The notes beneath the pieces are model-generated. The model made no database searches, had not been told where the DNA came from, and saw only the letters and a list, made by a program, of their open reading frames with translations. Below, in pieces: positions 11,501 to 21,737 of a DNA stretch of 64,000 nt. This stretch comes from Echinarachnius parma. Lineage: Eukaryota; Echinodermata; Echinoidea; Clypeasteroida; Echinarachniidae. Position 1 is the first letter of the stretch, and each line of letters opens with the position of its first letter. The stretch lies in NCBI GenBank assembly GCA_037951105.1, contig JBAMJV010003060.1:1-64000 (forward strand), in the 5' to 3' direction. The translations under genes were made by a program, and so were the position numbers.

Positions 11501-12651
11501 TGGACATCTACCACCTTTACCACTTCTCCTGGACAACTGCTCTGGGAATATAAACCACGAGGGCAACTGCATCCTGAAATATACCACCTGGGCCCCGTTG
11601 CATAAAAAGATACAATCGATTGTAAGTTACAATTGATTGTTTATAAGTCAGAAAAATGTGCACGTTTCAACCAATCAGATTTACGCATTGAGAACACATG
11701 ATCCGACTTTCCAAAAATTGTCTCACAATCTCACAATCGATTGTATCTCTTTTTGCAACTAAGCCCTGAACATTGCATGATTGTAGCATCCACACACTTG
11801 ATGATCTTTAAATGCTAAGTTGATTGCATCTATTTTGTTCTAAAGTGCGAAGGATGTTCTCATTTTGAGCTGTCCATCTTTCACTTATAGGTTACAAGAC
11901 CAACAGCTGGGAGGGCGGAGTCCGGGTGCCTTTCGTTGCCTACTGGCCAGGAACAATCGCTCCCCGAGAATCGAACACGATCATCAGCACGCTCGACATC
12001 ATGCGGACACTCGTTGACCTCGCCGGCGGAAGCATTCCAACTGATCGAGACTACGACGGCGAAGTCATTACAGATGTCCTGCTCGAAGACGCATCGTCAC
12101 CCCATGACATCCTCTACTTCTTCTGCGCAGACCGACTGATGGCTGTTCGCTCCGGTCCGTACAAGGTCCACTACTTCACGCACAGACTCCGCACGGAGGA
12201 ATACTTCGCGGACCAGTGTGGGGAGGCGGGGATACCGCTACGTCATTACTTTGACTGCTACGGGTGCTACGACAGTTGCATCACCCAGCATGACCCGCCC
12301 CTCGTTTACAACGTGGAAGTCGATCTGATCGAGGCGTACGCCCTCAACGCTTCTCTTGACTCTTCGCTCGCAGACTTCCTGGTAGAGTTATCGACCAAAG
12401 TAGCAACTCACCAGGCAAACTTTGAAGTGGCTGACCCCCTAGTAGGCGACTTGGACCTCACCCATAGCAACGTACCCTGCTGTGATCCAGCAACGAATTG
12501 CACATGTAACTCTGGCCCCGTCTCTGGTCCATACAGTCAGTACGAGCCAAAGGAGCTATCTGGCGGGGCTGGCAGTCAAGGAGCTAACATGATGATTTCA
12601 TCCATGACATTATGCATTGTTGCCTGTTTATCATTTCTAATTAAGTACTAG
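2708..12651 (+). CDS. Arylsulfatase / steryl-sulfatase family protein, 5'-partial
   Basis: Five exons join in frame: 2708-2866, 4257-4369, 10135-10357, 10592-10756 and 11891-12651, giving 472 residues and a stop. Sulfatases hydrolyse sulfate esters in the secretory pathway or lysosome, using a formylglycine made from a CxPSR cysteine. That motif should lie just before the first exon seen here (GRYPARSGV is the sequence that normally follows it) and is not found in the window. Visible family marks are the second sulfatase signature [11 protein letters not shown] (residues 42-52), HPH at 148-150, SDHGP at 201-205 where most relatives have DNG or DQG, and [10 protein letters not shown] at 221-230. 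The Cys-rich segment ending QHDPPL resembles the steryl-sulfatase branch. The last 20 residues are hydrophobic and follow a small Gly/Ser-rich stretch, which suggests a GPI-anchor signal or a tail anchor. Substrate cannot be told. A decayed copy of the first exon lies at 3043-3172. Confidence 0.93.
3043..3172 (+). pseudogene. Decayed partial copies of the sulfatase GKWHLG exon
   Basis: 3043-3118 repeats the 3' half of exon 2708-2866 (GCTCTCAAGGAGGTCGGATA to GGCATCTGG) and its GTAAGT donor. It has lost the 5' half and the acceptor. A second, shorter echo at 3132-3172 repeats the donor region again (GGTGAGGCAGTGGCCGATA against GGTAAGACAGTGACCGATA). Without an acceptor these are unlikely to be spliced in. 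See the polarity finding. Confidence 0.85.
3298..3832. mobile_element. Inverted-repeat element of about 535 bp in sulfatase intron
   Basis: Left end CTCCAAAAGAAACTTATCAC is matched inverted by GTGATAAGTTTCTTTTGGAG on the right. An inner pair around AAAATCACAGAAACTGCTCG and CGAGCAGTTTCTGTGATTTT (near 3490 and 3625) makes nearly the whole element fold back. It is flanked by TA. No coding sequence. Confidence 0.8.
4138..4250 (+). mobile_element. tRNA-derived SINE abutting a sulfatase exon
   Basis: The head has a perfect Pol III B box (GGTTCGATTCC) and a near-consensus A box (TGGCTCGATGG). D-arm and anticodon-arm pairing is recognisable, but the acceptor ends do not pair, so it is not a functional tRNA. 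A T run and a tail (TTTCTTTGCTCATTTTCATT) follow. The same tail follows a second tRNA-like head at 44262-44660, which defines a SINE family. It ends only a few bases before the sulfatase acceptor at 4256. Confidence 0.75.
4385..4640 (+). repeat. GAT/GGT microsatellite in sulfatase intron
   Basis: Long run of GATGAT, GGTGGT and GACGAT triplets. The open frames across it encode only Asp/Gly or Met/Val runs and are not genes. Confidence 0.95.
4936..5165 (+). repeat. Second GAT-type microsatellite tract
   Basis: Interrupted CATCATCAC and then GATGATGGTGATG triplets, with no coding evidence. Between 4641 and 4935 the intron is plain AT-rich sequence. Confidence 0.85.
5310..6085. repeat. Inverted pair of 16-bp tandem arrays
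   Basis: 5310-5600 holds more than a dozen units of GGTTCGTTATTCCGAA with some variant spacers (GATCCGAAAATAAAATCGG). 5765-6085 holds the same unit in reverse complement, TTCGGAATAACGAACC. About 160 bp of ordinary sequence lies between the arms, so the structure would fold into a long hairpin. It is not a CRISPR: units are contiguous and the setting is a eukaryotic intron. Confidence 0.9.
7410..8010 (+). repeat. Two-copy tandem repeat of about 290 bp with G runs
   Basis: Both units share GGGGGTAGAATGGA at the left, then GGGAGAACTTAGTTT, GACGGGTTAT and GCAGGCAATTG or ACAGGCAATTG. Each is followed by a long G run and a common tail ending in TACAAGCGGAACAAATTAT. Units begin near 7410 and 7710. 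G runs of very different length mark the same site in each copy. Confidence 0.85.
8293..8410 (+). pseudogene. tRNA-Leu/Ser-like relic with expanded middle
   Basis: TGATGGCCGAGTGGGTAAGG looks like the D-arm and A box of a class II tRNA, and GGGTTCCAGTCCC like a B box. The variable region is replaced by repeats of TTGTTAGA and the acceptor ends do not pair, so function as a tRNA is unlikely. It could be the head of an old SINE. Confidence 0.5.
10870..11590 (+). repeat. Minisatellite in the last sulfatase intron
   Basis: About 720 bp of degenerate units around CTGGACAACTACC, with variants such as CTAGACATCTACC and CTGGACAACTACCCC. The minus-strand frame across it is a repeat artefact. Confidence 0.9.
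11591..11767. mobile_element. Small palindromic MITE (about 177 bp)
   Basis: GGCCCCGTTGCATAAAAAGA on the left pairs with TCTTTTTGCAACTAAGCCC on the right. Inner palindromes TACAATCGATTGTA and ACAATCGATTGTAT follow. It lies in the intron before the last sulfatase exon. No coding capacity. Confidence 0.85.
11891..12651 (+). CDS. Terminal exon of the sulfatase gene
   Basis: Opens after TTTCACTTATAG in phase 1 and completes the Gly codon of [10 protein letters not shown]. It codes 253 codons including the TAG stop. It holds the C-terminal subdomain, a Cys-rich segment (DCYGCYDSC), [10 protein letters not shown] near the end, and a hydrophobic C-terminal tail. GC content is clearly higher than in the flanking intron and 3' region. 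Confidence 0.93.
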
Positions 12652-12852
12652 GATCTTTGGTTAAGGAACTTGTAGTTTAATTATGATAGTTACTAATTTC
12701 TTATTCTAAAATCCTATACAGTTGTTAACGTTATTTCGAACATTTGGAAGGTTTAAATGCAAAAGCTGATAAAACCATTTTTTACCAATTGTAGACAATT
12801 GTGATTCAACCTTCTGAAAAAATAGAAAATAATTAGAAATCATACCTTTAAA

Positions 12853-12858
12853 AATAAA
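12853..12858 (+). terminator. Candidate polyadenylation signal of the sulfatase gene
   Basis: AATAAA about 200 bp after the stop. No competing hexamer is closer. The rest of 12652-13201 is AT-rich 3' flank with nothing else recognisable. Confidence 0.4.
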
Positions 12859-13611
12859 CCTTGATATGCAGTGAGTATGGTATCATTTAAAAAACAAAAT
12901 TTTGTGTTATTATGATGGTACCTTCATCTTAAAAATATAAATTAAGTTTATTGGTTTTTGCATAAAAACTCCTCATTTGTTTCCATATATAGAATAGCCT
13001 ACCTCTGTAGTTGCTATCTGTACGTGCGATAAAGTGACTATAAAGATCAAATTTGACAAGAATCTTGTCTATATAGAACCTTGAAAATCTTTGAGTCATT
13101 GACTGTGAACACCCTGGTCTTCTTAAAGGGAATCTTCCTAGTTTGGAAAGAAATGAATGCTTTTGTATACATCATATACTTGACGTAACCATTTTATGAG
13201 GTTAAAGGGATCTAGTAATATTGTCAAATCTTCAAAATGCAATTGGAATACTAGTGGTTCCTCATACACTGTACCTTGTTGTATTCATATTAACATTAGA
13301 AGAATGGGACAGGTTTTTAATTTTTTTAAATTTCCCTTTCATTAAAAAAGATATGTACGATTGAAGTGTTCAGATGTTAAACTATCCACTGGATAGTCAT
13401 AACCGTGTACAAAGTCAGTGCAATGAGTATTAAGTGAATATCAATTTAAATTTTTGCTCATTACTCAGCTATATAACGTCCATTTAACTTGAAATTTTCA
13501 CGCAATACCCAGTTGACATATCATATAACTTTGATGATTTAAATTTATTTTTGATGATTTAAAATTATGATTTAAAATTATTGATTTAAAATTATTGATT
13601 TAAAATTATTT

Positions 13612-14883
13612 TTGGATAACCCTACTGAAAATCCCTTTTCTGTAATTGGTCTTACAGAAACTTGGGTAAATCCAGATTTAAATCAACCATATTCTCTTTC
13701 TGATTATGATTTTGTGGTAAAAAATAGGCAAAATAGAATTGGTGGTGGTGTGGCCTTATATGTTCATACAAAATATAATTATATTGTTCGAGATGAAATT
13801 TCGCTTAGTAATGATTTTATAGAATCTCTTTTTATTGAAATAATTATTCCTAATAGTAAAAATATATTAATTGGCGTTATATATAGACCACCAAATTCTA
13901 ATGTGAAAGATTTTTTAACGCACTCATCGGATTTATTGCGCTGTCAAATATTTAATAATAATGACTCCTTTATAATGGGAGACTTTAATATTAATTTATT
14001 GAAACGAGATCATGATCATAATAATGTGTCCCAGGATTTTCTTGAGATCCTCTTAAGTGCTTCTTTTTTACCTCTCATTTCTAAGCCAACTCGTGTTGTA
14101 AGCCCCTCTTCTACTTTAATTGATAATATTTTTTCTAATGTTATACCTCATCCTGAATCTTACATTGTCCTTTCTGATATGACAGATCATTATCCTATTA
14201 TGACGTATTATACTTTATCACAATCTGTCAAAAGTGGTCCTCGTCCATTAAGACGTAAAGTTAATTGTGAGAATATAGCACGACTTGGTGCTAGCCTTGA
14301 AAATATAGATTGGTCTTGTGTTTATGATATTGATGAAGTAAATTGTTCATATGATATGTTTTGTGAAATTTTAAATGGTCAATTAGATATTTGTATGCCA
14401 ATCCAAAGAGATAAGGGTACTAATTATAAAAAAAATCCTAGACTACCTTGGATTTCCAAGTCTGTATTGCGATCGATAAATAGAAAGAATAACCTTTATT
14501 ATAAATATAAGTCAGTTGGAACTGAACAATCTAAAATAAAATATACATCGTATAAAAATACTCTGACTAAAATAATTTGTTTGGAAAAGAGAAAATATTT
14601 TGTGGATCGCTTAGAATTATATAAGCATGATATGCAAAATACGTGGAAAATTATTAAACAAGCAATGAATATAGTAAAAAATAAATGTGACATAACTAAA
14701 ATTAATGTTGATAATGAGATTGTTGAAGATCCTAATGTTATACCTAATATTTTTAATAAATACTTTTCTTCTGTTGGGGACAATTTAGCTAGAGATATTC
14801 CGCCGACTGATAAACACTTTGTTGATTTTTTAGGCCCCGCAAATCCAAATTCAATATTTTTTACTCCTATACATAAATTTTAA
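13612..14883 (+). CDS. LINE ORF2 fragment: endonuclease domain without reverse transcriptase
   Basis: An uninterrupted frame of about 423 codons. It shows exo/endonuclease/phosphatase motifs in order: TETWVNP, GGGVALYV, GVIYRPPN, GDFNINLL, LIDNIF and SDMTDHYPI, the last with the catalytic Asp-His pair. A pre-RT linker follows, with NIFNKYFSSVGDNLA near the end, then a stop. The enzyme nicks target DNA to prime LINE insertion. The first conserved motif of the family is missing, so the frame is 5'-truncated; it has no proper ATG at its start. The codons are very AT-rich, unlike the host genes. Confidence 0.88.
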   Translation: MDNPTENPFSVIGLTETWVNPDLNQPYSLSDYDFVVKNRQNRIGGGVALYVHTKYNYIVRDEISLSNDFIESLFIEIIIPNSKNILIGVIYRPPNSNVKDFLTHSSDLLRCQIFNNNDSFIMGDFNINLLKRDHDHNNVSQDFLEILLSASFLPLISKPTRVVSPSSTLIDNIFSNVIPHPESYIVLSDMTDHYPIMTYYTLSQSVKSGPRPLRRKVNCENIARLGASLENIDWSCVYDIDEVNCSYDMFCEILNGQLDICMPIQRDKGTNYKKNPRLPWISKSVLRSINRKNNLYYKYKSVGTEQSKIKYTSYKNTLTKIICLEKRKYFVDRLELYKHDMQNTWKIIKQAMNIVKNKCDITKINVDNEIVEDPNVIPNIFNKYFSSVGDNLARDIPPTDKHFVDFLGPANPNSIFFTPIHKF

Positions 14884-14930
14884 AAATATTAAAAATTAAG
14901 GACTTATATTTATTTCAACTCGGTCAGTTT

Positions 14931-15197
14931 ATGTATAATTATAATAACAATACTTTACCCGCAATTTTTGATGAAATGTTTTTAAAAAATCAATTAGTTC
15001 ATAAGTACCCAACACGACATTCGGGAGAATTCCATTTGCCCTTATTAAGAACGTTGTTAGCTCAAAATACATTTATTTATACTGGTCCCAAATTTTGGAA
15101 TACACTCAGTGATTATATTAAAAATGCAACTTCATTTAATTTGTTTAAGAAAAGGATTAAATTATTATTATTACAATCTTATAAAACTCCTAGTTAG
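14931..15197 (+). pseudogene. LINE ORF2 C-terminal tail
   Basis: Encodes a segment typical of the end of CR1/L2-type ORF2 proteins: KYPTR, then LPLLRT, then GPKFWNTLS and FKKRIKLLLL, followed by a stop. It directly follows the endonuclease part, so about 400 or more residues of reverse transcriptase are missing between the two. The 3' untranslated part runs to 15851. Confidence 0.8.
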
Positions 15198-16028
15198 TCA
15201 ATAAAAGGTCATCATTTATATGCTTGTGTTATTGTTCACTAAAAACTTGCCTTCCATATTCTTTGATTTTTTTTTGTATTGAGCGCTATTATATCACTTA
15301 TACTCGTATGCGTGAACAGTTCTGTCTATCCATATCCAACCATCCTTTCTCTTCATGTTACCTCTATGTACATGTTACTTTCACATCTTTTCATTCACTC
15401 TTAATCTTATGTATTTGGCATCCTGTGCTATCCTGTGCTATGCACGTTGTATTGTGTTGTGTCGTATTGTTTTGTTCTGCTCGTCGAAGTCTCTGTCGGC
15501 CCACATCTTTATTTGTGTTTAGTAATCTTTACTGGAAGCAATTTTCAACTCAAATGTACAATTTATTGTTAATTACAAACAAAATACGTTTTAAAGTATA
15601 ATTTGATTTTATTATGAATTATGATTTAATTGCTTTATTATTACCCGAGGGGTCCACAATCTACAAGCATTGCTTTTTAGTGGATCCCTCCATTTCCAAA
15701 TATATTATTTACCATAATTATATGATTGTAGTTTTCATTGTACATCTATTTCAATTTATTTCACACATGTAAACCTTGTATTTTTTGTACAATGCTATGT
15801 ATTTAAATTTTGTTTGGAAATGAAATAAACTAAACTGAAACTGAACTGAACTATAACAACAATACACATTGTATCAACAATTTATCACTTTTTGCACATG
15901 TCAACAAAGTTACTAGATCCCTTTAATATGTACTCAGTGCTATTAATTTAATGAAATGTGTATTAGGTTGTTACAGGTGAACACATGCTTGACACACACC
16001 CTCAATTCTTACCAAGTATCATTTATAT

Positions 16029-17461
16029 AAACCCCTCAAAAAAAGTTCGGAAACTCAAGTTTGATCGATCATATCTCTCGTATTTTTTAATAAGAATACT
16101 CGAAATCGGTATCACAATAAAGCCTCATTATATACCTTTCAAACGATGCATTATGTGTAGTGATTATGCAATTGGGGCGATTGCAGTAGCCCAGATAATA
16201 GGGGGAGGCAGGAAGTGAAATCTCGCAAAATGGCCCCAATGCATTCAATTTACGAGTGCATGACTGTGTTGATCAGTTTTCTAAAGGTTAACATTCTATT
16301 GAATACTACCACCCTTTCCATTCATCAAAATTGTTGAATTGGATACCATTTTAATGGAAATTATCTCTTCATTACGATGGCATATTAATCATAAGGAGTA
16401 TAGAAATGGAGTGTGTGCAGCGAACCGGAATATGGAGATGGGTCGAGTGTGAAATCAGACAAAAAGATGTGGAGTTGACAAAAAATCAGAGCGTTGCATT
16501 TTTTTCGAGCTTTTGGGAGGATTTTTTAGCATTTCAAATAAAATATTCATGATCAAATATGATATCAACGGAAAGCCCAACAACTCTTCTTTATGAAAAT
16601 GTGAAATTTATAATGATTTTTGTAAAGGGCGGCTGCAGGGAGATGAATGGGAGGGAGCCTCAAAAGTGACCCATTTTGAAACGCTCTGATTTCAAGGCAC
16701 TATTCATGCGTTTTCAATCGAATTCCTCTCATTCATGGCCAACTCATTCAAGTCGCATTACATCCTCTACACAATGGTATACAGAAACCGACACCAAATC
16801 AGAGCGTTTTGAAATGGGTCACTTTTGAGGCTCCCCCACATTCATCTCCCTGCAGCCGCCCTCTACAAAAATCATTATAAATGTCACATTTTCATACAGA
16901 AGAGTTGTTGGGCTTTCCGTTGATATCAATTTAAATCATGAATATTTTATTTTAAATGCTAAAAAATCCTCCCAAAAGCTCGAAAAAAATGCAACGCTCT
17001 GATTTTTTGTCAACTCCATATCTTTTTGTCTGATTTCACACTCGGCCCATCTCCATATTCCGGTTCGCTGCACACACCCCATTTGCATAATCCTTACGAT
17101 TAATATGCCATCGTAAGGAAGAGATCATTTCCATTAAAATGGTATCAAATTCAACAATTTTGAAGAAAGGAAAGGGTGGCAGCATTCAATAGAATGTTAA
17201 CCTTTAGAAAACTGGTCAACACAGTCTTGCACTCGTAAATTGAATGCATTGGGGCCATTTTGCGAGATTTCACTTCCTGCCTCCCCCTATTCTCTGGGCT
17301 ACTGCAATCGCCCCAATTGCATAATCACTACACATAATGCATCGTTTGAAAGGTATATAATGAGGCTTTATTGTGACACCGATTTCGAGTATTCTTATTA
17401 AAAAATACGAGAGATATGATCGATGAAACTTGAGTTTCCGAACTTTTTTTGAGGGGTTTAG
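16029..17461. mobile_element. 1.43-kb foldback element with arms of about 650 bp
   Basis: Starts TAAACCCCTCAAAAAAAGTT and ends with the reverse complement at 17461. The arms stay alignable almost to the centre (CTGCAGGGAGATGAATGGGA near 16635 against ATTCATCTCCCTGCAGCCGC near 16845). Only about 130 bp at the middle is single. There is no coding sequence. The high similarity of the arms suggests a young insertion or continuing arm conversion. Confidence 0.92.
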
Positions 17462-17908
17462 TTGGGTGGAGACATACTACATACATGTGTATATAACTAC
17501 TTTTTTATGTAGTGGAATTAGGAGAATGGTTATGTAAAATATACTTTATTTGAAAATAAATGTACATAATAAATTCTTACTTTATATTGTGCAGTATTTA
17601 TGTGTGAAATCAAACTATTTTACCATGAATGATATTACATATCGTTGGTTGAGAAAGAGAACTTGGGCGTTAAGTCAGTAAAAGGTACACTTGCATATTG
17701 GTACTTCCCCCCCAAAAAATTGAAGGGTTTTGGTTGGTTTTGATTCTATTTGAAAGTTCATTGAATAAAACATGTGAAATGAGAATCATTCCGGCTTTTC
17801 AATGCTTTCAATAGTTGTACAATTTGATTTCAAAATATTTTATTTATATATTGTTTAGCCAGATGATATCTTGACTATTAAGAACATACATAAAATGCTT
17901 ACCTTCTT

Positions 17909-18215
17909 TTTTTTTAAATGTCAAAAGAGGTTTTTAAATAGTTGTTCATGATATCTCTATTTAATAATTATTTTAACAAGACATCACATGCACAATTTTG
18001 TATGAAAAATGGTTGGAACCAATAATTTTTTAAAGAGTGCCCTCTTGAGTTGAACCAGCTCTTGTTGAATGATAACAGGGTTTTTACTTAGTCGTTTGTA
18101 ATTGTGTATAAGTTTCGAGCATGATCATGTTATAACTACGTATTAGTTTGTACTGTAATGGTGCAGGTTTTGGTTACTAAAATTTAGCCTTACCAAAACT
18201 GTACTACCCCTTTAA
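17909..18215. mobile_element. Partial MITE family F5
   Basis: Matches the outer half of the copies at 47453-48015 and 51509-52003 (GAGTGCCCTCTTG, GCAGGTTTTGGTTACTAAAA and the terminal CCCCTTTAA). Only one arm is present. Confidence 0.75.
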
Positions 18216-19078
18216 TGTACTTCTGAGATAGTCATGTACAAATATGTAGCTACTTGGAAGAATATGATTCCCAAAATTAGAGATAATTATAAACAGAAAA
18301 AAATGCATAACATAAGAGGCTTTGACCTTCAAAATGGTTTGCGGAAATCAATTAAAGTCATACCTGTAAAGTGTCCAAATCCACGAAAATTACTTGGAGC
18401 TTCCTCGTTTCTCTTCTACCGTGTTGTTTAGCTTATGGTAAAAGAAGAATAAAACAGGGTTTGATTTTTTCAAATGTCCCTTTAGTATGAAGATAATTAT
18501 CATTTAAATCTTTTATTTCAATCACGTTGATTAACGCTTTTGATAAAAAGTACAATTGTCCTAGCTGAGAACGTCCGCATGCAGCACGCGTGAGAACATT
18601 CCGGAGATTGAACTTTGAGCCGAGCCAGTGCAAATTCCATGAATTCTGTACTACGTGTGTAAACATACACGGGTGCGAATATCTCAAACGGATCATTCAT
18701 TACTGCGACAAATGTATGGCAGACCATCAGTATTCGGTGATAAAATATGAACTCAATATTCGTTTTTTTCACTAGGTAAACAGTGCTCGTTTTCTTTCAA
18801 ACTTTCACAAATCTTTCAATTGTATTTTACAATGATATTGATATACATGTAGGATTGAAGTCTCAAATGTCATTTTGTGCTATATCTGACACTTTACAGG
18901 TATCACTTTAAGCCAAAATTTGAGAGAACTCTCTTCTCACTCTTACCCAATGATATTACACATGTACCTGCATTTTGTGAATAATTTCAAAGTCTCTACT
19001 TTAATATAATTATGTGTATGGTTTAGGGCGTTGTAACTTGTAAATATCACATTTCTTCTTGCAAGTGACCATAATATA
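18216..19078. other. Intergenic stretch, no gene recognised
   Basis: Open frames of 60-87 residues exist on both strands (for example 18234-18431 + and 18433-18696 -). None has a family resemblance, a coding-like base composition or convincing splice sites. Inverted traces GGTTGAGAAAGAGAACTTG (17646) and CTCTCTTCTCACTCTTACC (18930) hint at an old element. Confidence 0.5.
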
Positions 19079-19490
19079 TACCGTATTTGCTGGTGTATTA
19101 ACCGCACCTTTTTCCATACAGCAGAACTTGCAAAAAAGGGGGGGGGGGGGGGGGGGGGGGAGCAGTATTAACACAGAGATAGAGAAACATATTTCAGGAA
19201 AATACTACATATGGCTATAATATCAGTTTATGAGGAGTGAAATTCTTGATAGGCTTTTCTGTTATGAATTGTCCTCCTATCATAAAAAAGTATGTGACTT
19301 GTGTTGTTTGTTGTTGTTGTTTTCTGTACTAAAAGTTTACAAAAGTTAGGGGAAAATCGTGGAATTTGATTGTGGTGCAATGATTCCCAACACAGTTTTA
19401 TTAACAGTTTTATTAATTTTTCCTTTAATGACAACCTAAAGTTGGGGATGCGGTTAATACACAAGTGCGGTTTATACACCGGCAAATCTG
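19079..19490. mobile_element. MITE family F6 (about 410 bp)
   Basis: Left end TACCGTATTTGCTGGTGTAT pairs with the right end ATACACCGGCAAATCTG, and both hold AACCGCAC or GTGCGGTT. A second copy in opposite orientation is at 48162-48522. A long G run near 19138 interrupts the left arm. Confidence 0.85.
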
Positions 19491-19675
19491 ATTATATTTC
19501 AAGCAGTCGATTCAATGTGTATTGATTAAAAAAAAATTAATTTGTATATTGCTTTATAAAAAAAAAAAATTGTATATATCTTATTGTAATAATGTTACCT
19601 CAATAAGCAACAAGCGTATACTGGGATTATAATCAAGAGTTTACATAATATTTGGCAAATGTATATATATTTACA

Positions 19676-20282
19676 GTCAAGCCTGTCTATAGTGACCAAC
19701 GAAGGAAGGGAGAAAATATGGTAACCACTAAAGGAAACTGGCCTCTATAGACAGGTTGATACATATATATGTATTCAGTCAAACCTGTCTACAGTGACCA
19801 ACCAAAGGAGAGAGAAATGGTAACCACTAGACAGGTTGATACATACATCTATACAGTCAAACCTGTCCATAGTGACCAACCAAGGGAGAGAGAAATGGTA
19901 ACCACTTAAGGAAAATGGCCTATATAGACAGGTTGATACATACATATGTATTCAGTCAAACCTGTCTACAGTGACCAACCAAAGAAGAGAGAAATGGTAA
20001 CCACTATCGGAAATGGCCTCTATAGACAGGTTGATACATGTACATGTATAATGTCAAACCTGAGAGGTGACTACTAATAGGGAGGTGGCTTTTATAGACA
20101 GGTTGATACATACATCTATACAGTAAACCTGTCTATAGTGACCACTCAAGGGAAACAGAGAGGTGACTACTTATAGGGAGGTTGCCTCTATAGACAGGTT
20201 GATACATACATTTATACATCGACTATGGGATATGAAAGGTGACTGCTATACAGAGGTGGCCACTATCACAGGTTTGACTGTA
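19676..20282. repeat. Tandem array of CAGTCAAACCTGTC units
   Basis: Five or six units of about 110-120 bp. Each starts CAGTCAAACCTGTCTATAGT, runs through GGTAACCAC and ends TATAGACAGGTTGATACAT. Each unit is itself an inverted repeat. Related dispersed copies are at 24378-24972 and 46766-46912. Confidence 0.88.
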
Positions 20283-20652
20283 TATTTTGATAATTCTGTG
20301 AAAATGTCATAAATATACATGTACTTGCAGTACAGTGGAACCTCTTTATATGGAGCTATGTTGTAACAAGGTACCTGATATTATTTAGCTTGGTAATTTT
20401 ACAGGTCCGGGTTCTATGTATTTTGTTGTTTTTGAGCCCAACATGCTCGTTATAATGGGGTTTCACTGTATTTTGGCAACTTCCTTAAAAAAATTACTTT
20501 TGAAAATGTAAATTAATTCATCTTCAAGTTGTTAATAAATATACACTCAATCAAAGTTGTTTTTATATCAGCATTATTCAAGGCATTTTTTGGTAATAAC
20601 TATTCACCATAGACCTCACCTAGAGTAATTTCCAGACTACGCCTAAACTGGT

Positions 20653-21013
20653 TTTAAGGGATCTAGTAACATTGTCCAAATCCTCAAAATCCAATTGGAA
20701 TTATAGCGGTTCCTCATACCTTGTTGTATAATTTGTATTAACAATAGAAGCATGGGACAGGTTTTTCGTTTTTCGTACTTCCCTTCCTTTCGTTAAAAAG
20801 ATATTTACAATTGATGTGTTCAGATGTTAAACTATCCACTGGATAGTCATAACCATGTACAAAGTCAGTGCAATGTGTTAGTGAATATCACTTTCCATTT
20901 ATCTTTAAATTTTCACACAATACCCAGTGGACATATGAGATAACAACAATATACAGTTCATCAACCATTCATCACTTTTTCAACATGTTAACCAAGTGAC
21001 TAGATCCCTTTAA
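20653..21013. mobile_element. MITE family F2, full-length copy
   Basis: Starts TTAAGGGATCTAGTAACATT and ends GACTAGATCCCTTTAA, about 360 bp. A duplicated terminus follows (GTTACTAGATCCCTCTAAG). It is the best reference for the split copy at 13202-15926. Confidence 0.88.
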
Positions 21014-21737
21014 GTTACTAGATCCCTCTAAGTCTCAGAAATTGTACTCTAAATCCATCCTCTCACCCCCTTCCTGCAATAAAAGAGTCTTCTAAAAAGA
21101 CCTTCAGTCACAGTAAAATAAAATGACAATTATGAACTTGAAATTGCTCAGTAGAAAATTAGTTTATTATACATATCAAGAAGAATTTGTCAATAGAATG
21201 ATCAATGATGTACAATGTAAAATGTTTGACCGCTGTATTTACATGGCAATAAATATGTGCATGTAACATATTAATTTTTAATGATATCTTTGCCAAATAA
21301 TATTTTACTGAATTTAACTTCCTGCCTACCATCTTTTAATTCTAATTAGTTACTGCTAAAAGAAAAAAAAAAGAAGAAATATCAACTGAATTAGGCATGT
21401 TATACCTAACTGATAGGAAGGCAATGCATCCTGGAATTTTGAGTATTAGTATATTTCATGAAAAAATAATTCTGTACATAGAACAATTGGCATGTAAACT
21501 TAATAAAGACATTTTAAATCAAACTACATATACACAAACGATGAAAGTAAAGAGTACTGACAAAATGTACAAATAATAAATATAAACCCTTTGATTAGAT
21601 TAAACATAATATGCAAATATTTTACTGTATAAATGTATGATGAACTATGTTCATCACACTATATGAATTTCATGAAACCCACTGACAATGTATGATGATA
21701 ATAATCATCTTTTACTGAAATTATTCACATGAATTTC

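Larger units (their letters stand above)
13530..15851 (+). mobile_element. Internally deleted non-LTR retrotransposon (CR1/L2/Jockey-like)
   Basis: Inserted in an F2 MITE with a TATAAC target duplication (13524-13529 and 15852-15857). It begins with a few 14-bp AT-rich repeats (GATTTAAAATTATT). It then carries an endonuclease frame, loses the whole reverse transcriptase, keeps the C-terminal tail frame and has a 3' region ending in AACTGAA-type short repeats. It must have been moved in trans by a complete relative. Confidence 0.88.
13202..15926. mobile_element. MITE family F2 copy, split by a LINE
   Basis: The left part (13202-13529) starts TTAAAGGGATCTAGTAA and the right part (15852-15926) ends AGTTACTAGATCCCTTTAA. 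Other copies in the window (20653-21013, 23611-23960, 56372-56757, 60713-60965) show that the two parts are contiguous in the intact element, of about 360 bp. A 2.3-kb LINE insertion separates them. Confidence 0.9.

Noticed and set aside
15224..15601. 125-codon frame after the LINE tail
   Set aside because: Lies in the LINE 3' untranslated region and has no family resemblance.
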